Shown: positions 6,570-6,618 of the stretch, piece after piece | Layout of the letters: every line of letters begins with the position of its first letter | How positions within the stretch are numbered: the stretch's first letter is position 1 | Assembly: GCA_900551605.1 (NCBI GenBank) | Contig: URWS01000084.1 | Coordinates: forward strand, 1-6,618 | Direction of reading: 5' to 3' | From: an uncultured Collinsella sp. | GTDB taxonomy: Bacteria; Actinomycetota; Coriobacteriia; Coriobacteriales; Coriobacteriaceae | Length of the DNA: 6,618 nt | Position numbers and translations under genes: made by a program | The notes under the pieces: model-generated | What the model was told of the DNA's origin: nothing | The model's database searches: none | Seen by the model: the letters and a program-made list of their open reading frames with translations, nothing else

Positions 6570-6618
6570 CTGTCTCTTATACACATCTGACGCTGCCGAC
6601 GATCGCATAAGTGTAGAT
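6570..6618 (-). other. Illumina Nextera read-1 adapter with i5 index (not genomic)
   Basis: The Tn5 mosaic end (reverse complement, CTGTCTCTTATACACATCT) occupies 6570-6588. GACGCTGCCGACGA (6589-6602), the 8-base index TCGCATAA (6603-6610) and the start of the i5 flow-cell arm GTGTAGAT (6611-6618) follow. The index reads TTATGCGA in sample-sheet orientation, which I recall as Nextera XT S522. Translation into this block produces the artefact MCIRDS at the head of the phospholipase frame. Genomic sequence ends at 6569. Confidence 0.98.

Noticed and set aside
1..6618. A single 6.5 kb tagmented molecule read end to end
   Set aside because: Adapters at both ends suggest this, but short-read Nextera inserts are far smaller. 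Assembly through untrimmed reads at coverage ends is the simpler explanation.

Overview
The window is a short assembled contig from a GC-rich bacterium. Both ends run into Illumina Nextera adapter: positions 1-34 on the left and 6570-6618 on the right. Only 35-6569 is genomic. Protein character suggests a gut Actinomycetota of the Coriobacteriia, most likely Collinsella or a relative. The clues are Ala/Gly-rich GC-biased coding, an LADTG sortase anchor on a large Cys-rich exoenzyme, and strong AGGAGG-type ribosome binding sites. The genus is an inference from recognition and was not tested.

Layout from left to right. A cation diffusion facilitator (minus strand, cut by the left edge) is divergent from a 445-residue protein with two zinc ribbons (plus strand, 777-2114). 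The space between them holds a strong ribosome binding site and an inverted repeat that may be an operator. The zinc-ribbon gene converges on a broken DUF1016/YhcG-type PD-(D/E)XK nuclease gene (minus strand, 2539-3587), which is frameshifted by one base near 2998-3000. The gap from 2115 to 2538 contains two strong GC hairpins, an 82-base segment between them, and a coding-like remnant in two frames. A small PH-like protein (plus, 3756-4025) is divergent from the nuclease gene and has its own recognisable promoter. The right third (minus, 4196-6569) encodes most of a large secreted, wall-anchored phosphatidylinositol-specific phospholipase C. Its order is end of signal peptide, ricin-type lectin-like domain, PI-PLC X domain, beta-rich stalk, Gly/Asn linker and LADTG sorting signal. 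It ends at a clear Rho-independent terminator.

No operon is visible: every gene appears to be its own transcription unit, and the strands alternate. The genes share no evident pathway. They read as separate modules: metal export (probably manganese), an uncharacterised zinc-ribbon protein, a decayed accessory nuclease, a small orphan protein and a surface lipase. The most biologically interesting item is the wall-anchored lectin/PI-PLC fusion. The most practically important is that the contig ends are adapter, so the two terminal proteins carry artificial residues. I see no tRNA, rRNA, CRISPR array, insertion sequence or new multi-gene system.
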